Origin: JBCBSZ01 sp039818945
Lineage (GTDB): Bacteria > Actinomycetota > Acidimicrobiia > Acidimicrobiales > Poriferisodalaceae
NCBI GenBank assembly: GCA_039818945.1
Contig: JBCBSZ010000004.1
Location: 1-64,000, forward strand
Direction of reading: 5' to 3'
DNA length: 64,000 bases
The notes beneath the pieces are model-generated. The model saw nothing but the letters and a program-made list of their open reading frames with translations, made no database searches and was not told the origin of the DNA. The translations under genes and the position numbers were made by a program. Numbering within the stretch: the stretch's first letter is position 1; every line of letters begins with the position of its first letter. Positions 1 to 8,341 of this stretch are shown piece after piece.

Positions 1-1458
1 CTGGCCGACGCCGCCTGACCGGTCAGCGCATCGAGCGCTCACCGCCGACGCCGGTGTAGCGCGACACCTGGCCCAGCCGTGGGCCTCCTCCAGCTGCAGC
101 GCGACCTCGAGCAGCAGCTGCTCGCGCCCGACGTCGGCGGCGAGGTGGATGCCGAGCGGGAGCCCGGCCGACGTCGTGCCGAGCGGAAGGGAGATCCCGG
201 GCGCCCCGACGGCGTTGTGGAACGGCGTGACCGGGAAGAGCTGGAAGACGCGCTGGAGGTGCACGTCGCCCGGCAGCGTCGGGTCGAGGAAGCCGATCTC
301 GTGGACGGGTGCGCCCGTGGTCGGGGAGAGGAACAGGTCGAGCTCGTCGAAGCGCGCCCGGTACTGCGCCTCGAGCTTGCGGAGGCGGCGGATCGCGGCC
401 GGCGCCTTGGGGGCCCGGCGGTTGAAGTAGCGGATCAGGTAGCGGGTCCACGGCTCGAAGGCGTCGCGATCGAAGTCGGGGCCGAACACCCGCTTGCCCG
501 CCCGGTACAGCAGCGCGGGCGTCATCGACCAGTAGAGGATGAAGTCGTCCATCGCCTGGGCGTCGAAGGGGCAGGGGATCCGCTCGACGTGATGGCCGAG
601 CGACTCCAGCTCCGCGGCGATCCGCTCGGCCTCGTCGACCGATCGCGAGTCGAACCGCCGCCCGTCCGGTCCCTCGGCGTAGAGCCCGACCCGGAGGCAC
701 TCGTCGGTCGGTGCCGTGACGTGGCCGATCCGCGGCAGGTGCTCGGGCGCGTGGGCCTGCTCGGCGCCGTGGAAGTAGGCCGCGGTGTCGCGCACGCTCC
801 GGCTGACCACGGCGTTGCCGACGATGTCGAGCGGGGCGGGGACCTCGAGCTGCGGGATGCGCCCACGCGACGGCTTCAGGCCGACCAGCCCGCAGCACGA
901 GGCGGGGATGCGGATGGACCCGCCACCGTCGTTGGCGTGGGCGATGGGGACGACGCCGGCGGCGACGAGCGCGGCGCTGCCTCCGGACGACCCGCCGGTC
1001 GAGTGGTCGAGGCTCCAGGGGTTCCGAGTGGTGCCGGTGAGGAGCGGTTCGGTGCTGCCGGTGAGTCCGAACTCCGGCAGCGTCGTCGTGCCCAGGATCA
1101 CCACGCCGGTCGTCTCGTAGTTGCGGACGAACGGCGACGACTCCTCGGCCGGTGTGGTCGGCATCGCCCGGGAGCCGATGCGGTTCGGCAGGCCCTCGAC
1201 CGGGTCGGTGTCCTTGATGAAGGTCGGCACGCCGGCGAACACGCCCTCGCCGGGACGCGCCGCCGCGGCCGCCTCCCGGGCGCGGTCGTCGATGCGCTCG
1301 ACCACCGCGTTGAGCACCGGCCCTGCGGTGTCGGCTCGATCGAGCGCGGCCTCGACGACCTCCTTCGGGCTGACGTCGCCCGCCGCCATCGCAGACGTCA
1401 GGCCGACCGCGTCGTGCGTCCCGAGTGCGTCGTCGGTGAAGGTGTGGAAGGAGGTCAT
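1..1458 (-). CDS. Amidase-signature family hydrolase, C-terminus cut by window edge
   Basis: This is an amidase-signature enzyme, which hydrolyses an amide bond with a Ser-cisSer-Lys triad. The visible part (486 codons) has the Lys motif GVPTFIKD, the Gly/Ser-rich core STGGSSGGSAALVA and the downstream NDGGGSIRIPASCCGLVGLKPS block. The frame stays open to base 1, so the last residues and stop lie outside the window. The ATG at 1458 begins MTSFHTFTDDALGTHDAVGL, typical of the family. A box AAGACT ends six bases before the ATG, so the transcript may be leaderless. The substrate cannot be told from sequence. It is divergent from the cytochrome c gene with a 40-base gap. Family sure, specificity unknown. 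Confidence 0.9.
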   Translation of the reverse strand, partial: MTSFHTFTDDALGTHDAVGLTSAMAAGDVSPKEVVEAALDRADTAGPVLNAVVERIDDRAREAAAAARPGEGVFAGVPTFIKDTDPVEGLPNRIGSRAMPTTPAEESSPFVRNYETTGVVILGTTTLPEFGLTGSTEPLLTGTTRNPWSLDHSTGGSSGGSAALVAAGVVPIAHANDGGGSIRIPASCCGLVGLKPSRGRIPQLEVPAPLDIVGNAVVSRSVRDTAAYFHGAEQAHAPEHLPRIGHVTAPTDECLRVGLYAEGPDGRRFDSRSVDEAERIAAELESLGHHVERIPCPFDAQAMDDFILYWSMTPALLYRAGKRVFGPDFDRDAFEPWTRYLIRYFNRRAPKAPAAIRRLRKLEAQYRARFDELDLFLSPTTGAPVHEIGFLDPTLPGDVHLQRVFQLFPVTPFHNAVGAPGISLPLGTTSAGLPLGIHLAADVGREQLLLEVALQLEEAHGWARCRATPASAVSARCADRSGGVGQ

Positions 1459-1484
1459 GACCAGAGTCTTCCCGCGCGTGGCGG

Positions 1485-1490
1485 TACCGT
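1485..1490 (+). promoter_or_regulatory. Predicted -10 box for leaderless cytochrome c mRNA
   Basis: TACCGT ends eight bases before the GTG at 1499. With no Shine-Dalgarno present, transcription probably starts at or next to the start codon. This supports GTG 1499 over the in-frame ATG at 1457. Confidence 0.45.
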
Positions 1491-1498
1491 GCTCGATC

Positions 1499-1828
1499 GT
1501 GCCCTCGACGAGCTCCCTCCGCCTGTTCCTGCCGCTGGCCGTGCTGGCGCTCGCGGGCTGTGGCGGCGGGTCCGGGTCGGGGGCGAGCGAGCCGCTCACC
1601 GGAGCCGAGGTCTACGCCCGCGCCTGCGCGACCTGCCACGCCGACGACGGTGGCGGCTTCGTCGGACCGCCGCTGGTCGGCATCCACGATCGCCTGCCCG
1701 AAGCGGAGATCATGGCGGTCATCGCGAACGGGCGGGTGGGTGAGATCGGTGCGATGGCCGGCATCGCCAACCAGTACAGCTCCGACGAGATCGCCGCGGT
1801 CACCGAGTACCTGCGCACCCTCGGCTGA
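1499..1828 (+). CDS. Lipoprotein c-type cytochrome (small, single heme)
   Basis: A 109-residue lipid-anchored monoheme cytochrome c, probably an electron carrier on the outer face of the membrane. The N-terminus is a lipoprotein signal with lipobox LALAGC (Cys21), then a Gly/Ser linker. The heme motif CATCH is at residues 43-47 and the likely axial Met is Met86 in GAMAG. The last helix, EIAAVTEYLRTLG, is typical of cytochrome c class I. The GTG at 1499 is chosen because it puts the signal at the N-terminus and follows a TACCGT box; ATG 1457 would add 14 residues before the signal. No oxidase or reductase partner is nearby. Confidence 0.85.
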   Translation: MPSTSSLRLFLPLAVLALAGCGGGSGSGASEPLTGAEVYARACATCHADDGGGFVGPPLVGIHDRLPEAEIMAVIANGRVGEIGAMAGIANQYSSDEIAAVTEYLRTLG

Positions 1829-1846
1829 GCCCGCCCGGGCACTCGC

Positions 1847-1852
1847 TACGCT
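1847..1852 (+). promoter_or_regulatory. Predicted -10 box for leaderless bcp-fabZ mRNA
   Basis: TACGCT ends six bases before the GTG at 1859; no Shine-Dalgarno lies between. Same spacing as the other TANNNT boxes in this window. Confidence 0.45.
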
Positions 1853-1858
1853 GCGGCC

Positions 1859-2311
1859 GTGCTCGAACCCGGTGACCTCGCGCCCGACATCGCCCTGACC
1901 GACCAGCACGGCGAGCAGTTCGACCTCGCCTCGCTGCGTGGACGTGACGTGCTGCTGTTCTTCTACCCGAAGGCCAACACGCCCGGCTGCACGACCCAGG
2001 CGTGCGGGCTGCGCGACATCGCCGACGACGTCGAGGGCGCCGCCATCGTCGGCATCAGCCCCGATCCACCCCGCAAGCAGCTGAAGTTCGACGAGGACCA
2101 CTCGCTCGGCTACCCGCTGCTGGCCGACGAGGACCACGCCGTCGCCGAGGCCTACGGGGTCTGGGGCGAGAAGAAGCTCTACGGCAGGACGTACCTCGGC
2201 GTGATCCGGAGCGCGTTCCTCATCGGCGCCGACGGCACGATCCGCGAGGCGCTCTACAAGGTGAGCCCGAAGGACACGCCGAAGAAGCTGCTGAAGGCGC
2301 TGTCGGCATGA
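1859..2311 (+). CDS. bcp: Thioredoxin-dependent peroxiredoxin, Bcp/PrxQ type
   Basis: A 150-residue thiol peroxidase that reduces hydrogen and organic peroxides, recycled by thioredoxin. The peroxidatic Cys44 and a resolving Cys49 sit in PGCTTQACGLRD, the atypical 2-Cys arrangement of the Bcp/PrxQ subfamily. Upstream is the strand VLLFFYPKANT, and downstream are GISPDPPRKQLKF and a thioredoxin-fold C-terminus. Length is normal for the family. The GTG start follows a leaderless-type box. Its stop overlaps the fabZ start by ATGA, so the two genes are translated together, though no metabolic link between them is obvious. Confidence 0.93.
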   Translation: MLEPGDLAPDIALTDQHGEQFDLASLRGRDVLLFFYPKANTPGCTTQACGLRDIADDVEGAAIVGISPDPPRKQLKFDEDHSLGYPLLADEDHAVAEAYGVWGEKKLYGRTYLGVIRSAFLIGADGTIREALYKVSPKDTPKKLLKALSA

Positions 2312-2736
2312 GCGACCATCCCCGGCCCGACGAGATCATCCCGCATCGCCCGCCGTTCCTCTTCGTCACCGAGATCGTCGAGATCGTGCCCGGTGAGCGG
2401 GTGCACGCCCGGTGGCAGCTGACGGGCGACGAGGACTTCTTCGCCGGTCACTTCCCCGGACGCCCCACCCTGCCCGGCGTCCTCCAGGTCGAGGCCCTCG
2501 CTCAGGCCGGCGCGATCGGCGTGCTGTCCGAGGAGCGCTTCGCCGGCAAGCTGCCGCTGTTCGGCGGCGTCGAGAAGGCCCGGTTCCGGCGCCAGGTGTC
2601 GCCGGGCGACGTGCTCGACCTGGAGGTCACCTTCGGGCGGATGTCGGCCCGTGCAGGCAAGGGCTCGGGCCGTGCGACGGTCGACGGCGAGCTGGCCTGC
2701 CAGGCCGAGTTGCTGTTCGTCCTCGTCGACGGCTGA
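2308..2736 (+). CDS. fabZ: 3-hydroxyacyl-ACP dehydratase FabZ (hotdog fold)
   Basis: Dehydrates 3-hydroxyacyl-ACP to trans-2-enoyl-ACP in type II fatty acid elongation. The 142-residue protein has the hotdog-fold signature GHFPGRPTLPGVLQVEALAQ with catalytic His48 and Glu62, and the N-terminal IIPHRPPFLFVTEI block that separates FabZ from FabA. The ATG overlaps the bcp stop (ATGA). It lies apart from, and converges toward, the main fab operon at 4021-8308, which lacks a dehydratase of its own, so this gene likely supplies that step. A paralogous HadAB-type enzyme elsewhere cannot be excluded. Confidence 0.92.
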   Translation: MSDHPRPDEIIPHRPPFLFVTEIVEIVPGERVHARWQLTGDEDFFAGHFPGRPTLPGVLQVEALAQAGAIGVLSEERFAGKLPLFGGVEKARFRRQVSPGDVLDLEVTFGRMSARAGKGSGRATVDGELACQAELLFVLVDG

Positions 2737-2749
2737 TCGGCCGGCCGGC

Positions 2750-3850
2750 TCAGCCCAGGTCGAGGGCGAACAGCAGGAACTGCGTGAACTGGCCGTCCGG
2801 GTTGAAGTTGTTGTCCGAGACCACGAGCAGGGACTCGCGACCGTCCGGCAGCGTCGGGCCGAACGCCAGGGCCTCCAGGTTGTCCAGCGTGATGCCGAGC
2901 GTGCCGAGGTCGAGCAGCAGCTCCTTCTCGACCGTCCGGTACCGCTTGCCGTCGAGGGCCTCGATCGCCCGGACGTTGCGGGCGCCGCGCAGGCTGGTCA
3001 CGTAGAGGCTCACGCTGTTGCCGACCCCGACCGAGAAGGACCGCTCGAGGGCGAGCAGGGTGCCGCGGTCGTCGAGGGCCAGCAGCTCGACGAGGCCGTT
3101 CACGCGGAAGCCGTCGGCCGGGACGGGTTCGTCGGCGACCGGCCCGACCTCGTACACGTACTCGCGGCGGGGCACCAACCGGTCGGCTCGGTACTCGGCG
3201 ATGCGGACGGGGCTCGACACGCCCAGGTCCGATGCCGGACCATCCTGGAGCAGCGCTCCCTCGGTGGCCGTGAAGAGCCGCCGGCCGTTCGGCGTGAGCG
3301 TGAGGGACTCGAAGGCCAGGTTGTTGCGGATGCCCGACTCCCCTGCGGGCGCGTACTTCTCGTCGACGGGGAGCTCCCCGACGACCTGACCGTCGCGGGT
3401 CACCTCGAGGATCTGCGGGCCGATGCCGGCGTTGGCGTCACCCTCCGAGGAGACGAGCAGACCGCCGTCGGCGACGATGGTCACGCCCTCCGGATCGAGC
3501 ACGAACGGCGTCACCGGTGCGCCCGTCTCGTCGGTCAGGCTGGTGACGGACGTGAAGACGACGTCGCCGTCCTCGAAGGCGCCGCCGTCGATGGCGATCT
3601 CCGCCTCGTAGAACCGCGGCGACTCCCGGTCGTCGGACAGGAGGACGAAGCGGCCGGTCTCCTGGTCGAGGACGGCACCCGACAGCCCGCCGACCTCGGT
3701 CCCATCGAACTCGAACCCGGTCGGGAACGTCACCTCGCCGAGCAGCTCGATCGAGGCGACGTCGACCGGTCGGGATCGCGCGCCGGCGGGCGCGACGGCC
3801 GTCGCGAGCAGCGCGACGGCGGTGACGAGAGTCAGGGTGAGACGGCGCAC
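2750..3850 (-). CDS. Secreted esterase-like phytase-family protein
   Basis: A 366-residue exported protein with an N-terminal Sec signal (basic MRRL, hydrophobic stretch, cleavage near AGARS). The mature part shows a repeated beta-propeller-like pattern (EVGGLSGAVLDQETGRFVLLSDD, then further DDRGTLLALERSF- and VVSDNNF-type strands) that matches the esterase-like-activity-of-phytase family. No catalytic residues can be assigned with confidence and the substrate is unknown. The start is GTG with a strong GGGGAGG four bases upstream. A TAGCCT box about 30 bases upstream is a likely leadered promoter. It converges with fabZ with a 13-base gap. Confidence 0.75.
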   Translation of the reverse strand: MRRLTLTLVTAVALLATAVAPAGARSRPVDVASIELLGEVTFPTGFEFDGTEVGGLSGAVLDQETGRFVLLSDDRESPRFYEAEIAIDGGAFEDGDVVFTSVTSLTDETGAPVTPFVLDPEGVTIVADGGLLVSSEGDANAGIGPQILEVTRDGQVVGELPVDEKYAPAGESGIRNNLAFESLTLTPNGRRLFTATEGALLQDGPASDLGVSSPVRIAEYRADRLVPRREYVYEVGPVADEPVPADGFRVNGLVELLALDDRGTLLALERSFSVGVGNSVSLYVTSLRGARNVRAIEALDGKRYRTVEKELLLDLGTLGITLDNLEALAFGPTLPDGRESLLVVSDNNFNPDGQFTQFLLFALDLG

Positions 3851-3879
3851 GGGACCTCCCCGGATCGAGGTGCGCCGAG

Positions 3880-3885
3880 AGGCTA
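3880..3885 (-). promoter_or_regulatory. Predicted -10 box of the phytase-family gene
   Basis: Read on the minus strand the box is TAGCCT, 29 bases upstream of the GTG start, leaving room for a short leader that carries GGGGAGG. Confidence 0.35.
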
Positions 3886-3887
3886 GG

Positions 3888-3901
3888 GCTCACACGTGAG
3901 C
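3888..3901. promoter_or_regulatory. Inverted repeat GCTCAC-AC-GTGAGC, possible operator
   Basis: A perfect six-base dyad with a two-base spacer lies immediately upstream of the TAGCCT box of the phytase-family gene, where a regulator would contact the -35 region. No regulator gene is adjacent. Confidence 0.3.
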
Positions 3902-3984
3902 GGTGTTCGACGTCCAGGAGGCGCCGAGGCGACGTGCAGGTGATCGTCGGACGACCGGCCCGCGCCGCCGCGGACCGGCGCCCC

Positions 3985-4002
3985 ACCCCGGTTCGGCGGG
4001 GT
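3985..4002 (-). terminator. Weak stem-loop after fabF
   Basis: ACCCCG and CGGGGT can pair around a six-base loop, 19 bases past the fabF stop on the minus strand. There is no U-tract. It is the only candidate end for the fab operon before the next gene. Confidence 0.3.
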
Positions 4003-4020
4003 CGGACGCCGGCACGTCGA

Positions 4021-5202
4021 CTAGGACGGCGGTGCGATGACGACGCAGCCGTTGTGGCCGCCGAAGCCGAAGCTGTTCGACAGCGACGGGCCCGGATCCC
4101 AGGGGCGGGCCTCGCCCGCGACGATGTCGAGCTCGGGGAGCTCGGGGTCGGCCGTCGTGAAGCCCGCGGTCGGCGGCACCAGGCGCCGGTCCATGGCGAG
4201 CAGCACGGCGGACGCCTCGATGGCGCCTGCCGCGCCGAGGCCGTGACCGGTGACGCCCTTGGTGGACGTGACGATGGGCCCCGGCGTGCCGAAGATCTTG
4301 GCGATGGCGTGGGCCTCGGCGGCGTCGTTGAGCGGCGTCGAGGTGCCGTGGGCGTTGATGTGGGCCACGTCCGCGGCGTCGATCCCGGCGTTCTCGAGCG
4401 CGAGCTGGATGCACGTGATGGCGCCGGTGCCTCCGGGGGAGGGAGCGGTGATGTGGTGGGCGTCGGCGTTGGAGGCCGACCCGAGCACCTCACCCCAGAT
4501 GCGGGCGCCGCGGGCGACCGCCTTGTCCCACTCCTCGAGGACGATGACCGCACCGCCCTCGGTCATCATGAAGCCGTCGCGGTTCACGTCGAAGGGCCGC
4601 GACTGCCCGGTGCTGGAGAGCGCCGTCATGTTGCCGAACCCGGCCATGCCGACCGGCGTCATCACGGCCTCGGCACCGCCGGTCACGACGACGTCGCAGC
4701 GCCCCCAGCGGATGAGGTCGGCGGCGTTGCCCAACGAGTGGGTGCTCGCGGCGCAGGCGGTCGTGATCGTCTCGCACGGGCCCTGCAGGCCGTACTTCAT
4801 GGAGATCGCGGCACCGGCGGCGTTGGGCATCATCATCGGCACGAGGAACGGCGAGACCCGCCGCTCACCCTTCGAGAGGTAGACCTCGACCTGCGCCTCG
4901 AACGTGCCCTGCCCGCCGACCCCGGTGGCGAACACGACGCCCGCTCGGCCGGGGTCGGCGACGAGATCGTCGCCCGCTCCGTCGAGTGCCTCGGCGGCGG
5001 CGGCGATGGAGAACTGGGTGTAGCGGTCGTGACGGCGCGCCTCCTTGGGGGAGTCGTAGAACGGCGCCGGGTCCCAGTCGTGGACCCGCCGCTCGCCCTC
5101 GGGTTGCGGCCCCACCAGGCCGTCCCAGAGCGCGTCGATGCCCACGCCGCAGGTCGTGACCGCCCCGAGGCCGGTGACCGCGACGCGACGTCCCTCCCTC
5201 AC
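4021..5202 (-). CDS. fabF: Beta-ketoacyl-ACP synthase II FabF
   Basis: Condenses malonyl-ACP with acyl-ACP in fatty acid elongation. The 393-residue thiolase-fold protein carries the Cys-His-His triad: Cys150 in TTACAASTHS, His285 in INAHGTSTPLND and His320 in KGVTGHGLGAAG. The C-terminal SLSNSFGFGGHNG loop is the KAS hallmark. Length is slightly below the usual 410. The GTG start overlaps the acpP stop (GTGA), coupling synthase to carrier protein. It is the last gene of the operon fabD-fabH-fabG-acpP-fabF. The alternative, a polyketide ketosynthase, is unlikely given the context. Confidence 0.95.
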   Translation of the reverse strand: MREGRRVAVTGLGAVTTCGVGIDALWDGLVGPQPEGERRVHDWDPAPFYDSPKEARRHDRYTQFSIAAAAEALDGAGDDLVADPGRAGVVFATGVGGQGTFEAQVEVYLSKGERRVSPFLVPMMMPNAAGAAISMKYGLQGPCETITTACAASTHSLGNAADLIRWGRCDVVVTGGAEAVMTPVGMAGFGNMTALSSTGQSRPFDVNRDGFMMTEGGAVIVLEEWDKAVARGARIWGEVLGSASNADAHHITAPSPGGTGAITCIQLALENAGIDAADVAHINAHGTSTPLNDAAEAHAIAKIFGTPGPIVTSTKGVTGHGLGAAGAIEASAVLLAMDRRLVPPTAGFTTADPELPELDIVAGEARPWDPGPSLSNSFGFGGHNGCVVIAPPS

Positions 5203-5435
5203 AGCTTGGACTTGACCAGGTCGAACGCCTGGGACACGGTCGTCACGCCCTCGAGCTCTTCCTCCTCGACGGAGATGTCGAACTCCTCCTCGAGGGCCAT
5301 GACGAACTCGACGAGGTCGAGGCTGTCGGCATCGAGGTCGTCGGCGAAGGACGCCTCAGGGGTGACCTGGTCGGCTTCGACCGAGAGGACCTCGACGGCC
5401 TGGTTCTTGAATCGGGCGAAGAGCTCGTCGCTCAC
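5199..5435 (-). CDS. acpP: Acyl carrier protein AcpP
   Basis: A 78-residue acidic carrier protein; growing acyl chains are held on 4'-phosphopantetheine attached to the Ser of the DADSLDLVE motif (Ser38). The sequence is a classic four-helix ACP, rich in Glu and Asp with a very acidic helix III region (SVEEEELEG). The GTG at 5435 is chosen over an upstream in-frame start because it gives the usual length and has GGAGAA seven bases before it. It sits between fabG and fabF and overlaps fabF by four bases. Confidence 0.95.
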   Translation of the reverse strand: MSDELFARFKNQAVEVLSVEADQVTPEASFADDLDADSLDLVEFVMALEEEFDISVEEEELEGVTTVSQAFDLVKSKL

Positions 5436-5460
5436 GTTGCTTCTCCTGTTGTGGTGGGGG

Positions 5461-6177
5461 TCAATGTCCCATGCCGAGCCCGCCGTCGACGGGGAGCACG
5501 GCACCGGTGATGTAGCCGGCTCCGGGGCCGGCGAGGAAGGTGACGGCGGCGGCGATCTCGTCGGGTTCGGCGACGCGACCGAGGGGGACCGCCTCGACGA
5601 TCGACTCGCGGGTGGCCTCGTCGAGGTCGGCGAGCATGTCGGTCGCCACCGGACCGGGCGCGACGACGTTGGCCGTCACGTTGCGCGAGCCGAGCTCGCG
5701 GGCGATCGAACGGGCCAGCCCGACCAGGCCCGCCTTCGAGGCGGCGTAGTTGCTCTGGCCCTGTTGGCCGGACAGCCCGACGACCGACGAGATGAAGATG
5801 ATGCGCCCCGATCGGGCCCGCATCATGCCTCGGGCGACGCGACGGGCGACCCGCCAGGCGCCGGTCAGGTTGGCGTCGACGACGGAGGTGAAGTCGTCGT
5901 CCTTCATCCTGACGAGCAGTCCGTCGGAGGTCATGCCGGCGTTCGCGACGAGCACCTCGACCCGACCGAGGCGCTCCTCGACCTCGGCGACCGCGGCGTC
6001 GACCTCGTCGGGATCGGTGACGTCGCAGCGCACCGACACGAAGCCCTCGACCGGGGCGCTGCGATGGGTGACCGCGACCCGGTCGCCCTGGGCGGCGAAG
6101 GCGTCGGCGATGGCGCGGCCGATGCCGCGCCCACCGCCGGTCACCAGGACGACCCGTCCGGCGGGGGAGTCGGTCAT
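5461..6177 (-). CDS. fabG: 3-oxoacyl-ACP reductase FabG (SDR)
   Basis: NADPH-dependent reductase of 3-ketoacyl-ACP in fatty acid elongation. The 238-residue short-chain dehydrogenase has the cofactor motif TGGGRGIG near residue 14, the NAG motif (VANAGMTSDGLLVRM), and catalytic Ser131, Tyr144 and Lys148 (SNYAASKAG). The C-terminus YITGAVLPVDGGLGMGH is typical of FabG. The ATG overlaps the fabH stop (ATGA). The position between fabH and acpP makes the FabG assignment firm despite the breadth of the SDR family. Confidence 0.93.
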   Translation of the reverse strand: MTDSPAGRVVLVTGGGRGIGRAIADAFAAQGDRVAVTHRSAPVEGFVSVRCDVTDPDEVDAAVAEVEERLGRVEVLVANAGMTSDGLLVRMKDDDFTSVVDANLTGAWRVARRVARGMMRARSGRIIFISSVVGLSGQQGQSNYAASKAGLVGLARSIARELGSRNVTANVVAPGPVATDMLADLDEATRESIVEAVPLGRVAEPDEIAAAVTFLAGPGAGYITGAVLPVDGGLGMGH

Positions 6178-7112
6178 GCGCGGCTGCCGGCGGACCAGCG
6201 CACCACGGCCGAGGCGGCCGTCATGCCGGCACCGAAGCCGGAGAACAGCACCAGGTCGCCGTCGCTGAGGCGGCCCTCGGCGAGCGCGTGGTCGAGGGTG
6301 AAGGGCACCGAGGCGGCGGAGGTGTTGCCCATGAAGTGGAGGGTGACGACGGCCTTGTCGGTCGGCACGCCGAGCCGCTTGCAGCAGGCGTCGATGATCC
6401 GGACGTTGGCCTGGTGGGGGATGACGAGATCGACGTCGTCGGCGGAGAGCCCCGCCCGTCGCAGCGCACGCTCGGCGCTGTCGGCCATGAGCGTGACGGC
6501 GTGGCGGAAGACCTCCTTGCCGTTCATCTCGATGTAGCCACCCGACTCGGCGAAGAGGTGCTTCTCGGTCGTGCCGTCGGCGGCGAGGTCCCAGCCGAGC
6601 AGGTCGCCGGGGCCGTCGGTCGCCTCGACCACCGCGGCGCCGCCACCGTCGGCGAAGAGGATCGACGTGGTGCGGTCCTCCCAGTCGGTGATGCGCGACA
6701 GCGTCTCGGCCCCGATGACGAGGATCCGGTCCATGCCCGCGCCGATCATCGAGCTCGCCGTCACGAGCCCGTAGACCCATCCGCTGCACGCGGCGTTGAG
6801 GTCGAAGGCGCCGCACCGCGCGCCCAGCGCGAGCGCGACGCCCGGCGAGCTGGCCGGCACCGCCCGGTCGGGCGTGGTCGTGGCGAGGATGATCAGGTCG
6901 AGGTCGGTGGGGTCGACGCCGGCCCGCTCGAGGGCGAGGCGGCCGGCCTCGGTGGCGTGCTCGGTGGTGGTCCCGCCGATCCGACGCTCCTCGATGCCCG
7001 TGCGCGTGCGGATCCACTCGTCGTCGGTGTCCATCCGCGCGGCGAGGTCGCCGTTGGTCACGACCTTGTCGGGGAGGACGCCGCCCGTCCCCGTGATCCT
7101 CGTTCCCCTCAT
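6174..7112 (-). CDS. fabH: Beta-ketoacyl-ACP synthase III FabH
   Basis: Starts fatty acid synthesis by condensing acyl-CoA with malonyl-ACP. The 312-residue protein has the Cys-His-Asn triad: Cys109 in NAACSGWVYGL, His233 in IPHQANVRIID and Asn263 in MGNTSAASVP. The ATG at 7112 is preferred: it gives the usual N-terminus MRGTRITGTGGVLP and has GGAGGGGG four bases upstream. An ATG at 7133, overlapping the fabD stop by ATGA, would add seven residues and is possible. Primer preference (acetyl or branched) cannot be read from the sequence. Confidence 0.94.
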   Translation of the reverse strand: MRGTRITGTGGVLPDKVVTNGDLAARMDTDDEWIRTRTGIEERRIGGTTTEHATEAGRLALERAGVDPTDLDLIILATTTPDRAVPASSPGVALALGARCGAFDLNAACSGWVYGLVTASSMIGAGMDRILVIGAETLSRITDWEDRTTSILFADGGGAAVVEATDGPGDLLGWDLAADGTTEKHLFAESGGYIEMNGKEVFRHAVTLMADSAERALRRAGLSADDVDLVIPHQANVRIIDACCKRLGVPTDKAVVTLHFMGNTSAASVPFTLDHALAEGRLSDGDLVLFSGFGAGMTAASAVVRWSAGSRA

Positions 7113-7129
7113 GGCCCCCTCCAGTTCGT

Positions 7130-8308
7130 TCATGCCGTCCGGAGCCAGGCGATGGGCTGGCTCGGGGCGACGCGCTCCCCGTCGACGGCCATGACCCCCA
7201 TGACCGATCCGGCGAAGGGCGAGCGCACCTCTTCGCCGTTGACCGTGCCGACGACCTGACCCACCGCGATGCGCTGGCCCGAGTCGATCCCCTCGGCGAG
7301 TCGGAAGATCCCGGCGATCGACGAGACGACGAGTCGCTCGGTGACGAAGAGGTGCTCGCCCTCGTTCTCGGTGGCGGCGGCCATCGGCGGCTCGTCGGCG
7401 AGCGTGGTGAGGAGCGCATCGACGTCGGCGGGCGAACCGACCGAGATGCGGCCGAGGTCGGGGACGGTGCGCTTGGCCATGCCGGTCAGGGCGGTGCCCG
7501 TGCCGAGCTCGACGAGCGTCGAGACGCCGAAGTCGGCGAGCGTCCGCAGCGTCTGACGCCAGCGCACGGGTGCGCAGAGTTGGGCGGCCAGCAGGCCGCG
7601 CCACTCCTCGCCGCCGTCGTGGATCATCGCGTCGACGTTGGCGACCACGGGGACGTGCGGCTCGCGCAGCTCGACCTCGGCGAGCGCCTTGGCCAGCTTC
7701 TCGCGGGCGCCGGCCATGAAGGGCGTGTGGAAGGCGCCACCGACCTTCAGCGGCATGGCCCGCTTGGCGCCCAGCTCCTTGGCGATCGCGTCGGCCTCGT
7801 CGATGGCCTCGACGGTGCCGGAGATGACGACCTGACCGGGGGCGTTGTAGTTGGCGGCCCACACGTCGCCGAGCACGCGGGCGCACGCGGCCTCCACCCG
7901 GTCGTCGTCGAGACCGAGGACGGCGGCCATCGTGCCGTGCTGCTGGTCGGCCGCCTCGCGCATGGCCCGGCCCCGCTCGTCGACGAGCCGCAGGCCGTCG
8001 GCGTAGTCCAGCGTGCCGGCCGCGGTCAGCGCCGAGTACTCGCCGAGCGAGTGACCGGCGACGATCGAGGCGTCGACGCCGACGCGGCCGACCGCATCGA
8101 GCACGACGAGGCTGAGGACATAGGTGGCGAGCTGGGCGTTCTCGGTCGAACGCAACGTCTCGGCGTCGGCGTCGAGGAGCAGCTCGGCGACGTCTCGGCC
8201 GCTCGTCTCACTCGCCTCGGAGACCAGCTCCCACGACGGATGGTCCACCCAGGGGCGGCCCATGCCCGACTGCTGCGAGCCCTGGCCCGGGAACGTGAAC
8301 GCCAGCAC
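7130..8308 (-). CDS. fabD: Malonyl-CoA:ACP transacylase FabD fused to a biotinyl/lipoyl-like domain
   Basis: Transfers malonyl from CoA to ACP, loading extender units. Residues 1 to about 305 are a full FabD: GQGSQ loop, nucleophile Ser87 in GHSLGEYSA, Arg117 and His194 in GGAFHTPFM. The protein continues to 392 residues, about 80 longer than usual. Residues about 316-391 read like a biotinyl/lipoyl (BCCP-type) domain: VVSSIAGIFR, GQRIAVGQVVGTV, RSPFAGSVMGVMAVDGERV. The modified Lys loop (E-A-M-K-M) is missing, so it is probably not biotinylated. The GTG start has AAGGAG with seven-base spacing; an out-of-frame ATG lies between. It is the first gene of the fab operon. Confidence 0.9.
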   Translation of the reverse strand: MLAFTFPGQGSQQSGMGRPWVDHPSWELVSEASETSGRDVAELLLDADAETLRSTENAQLATYVLSLVVLDAVGRVGVDASIVAGHSLGEYSALTAAGTLDYADGLRLVDERGRAMREAADQQHGTMAAVLGLDDDRVEAACARVLGDVWAANYNAPGQVVISGTVEAIDEADAIAKELGAKRAMPLKVGGAFHTPFMAGAREKLAKALAEVELREPHVPVVANVDAMIHDGGEEWRGLLAAQLCAPVRWRQTLRTLADFGVSTLVELGTGTALTGMAKRTVPDLGRISVGSPADVDALLTTLADEPPMAAATENEGEHLFVTERLVVSSIAGIFRLAEGIDSGQRIAVGQVVGTVNGEEVRSPFAGSVMGVMAVDGERVAPSQPIAWLRTA

Positions 8309-8341
8309 CCATGTTCTCCTTCACATCTCGGCGTGTGGTGT

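Noticed and set aside
41..58. Stop codon of the amidase gene near the window start
   Set aside because: In the amidase frame there is no stop between 1 and 1458; the apparent stops are in other frames.
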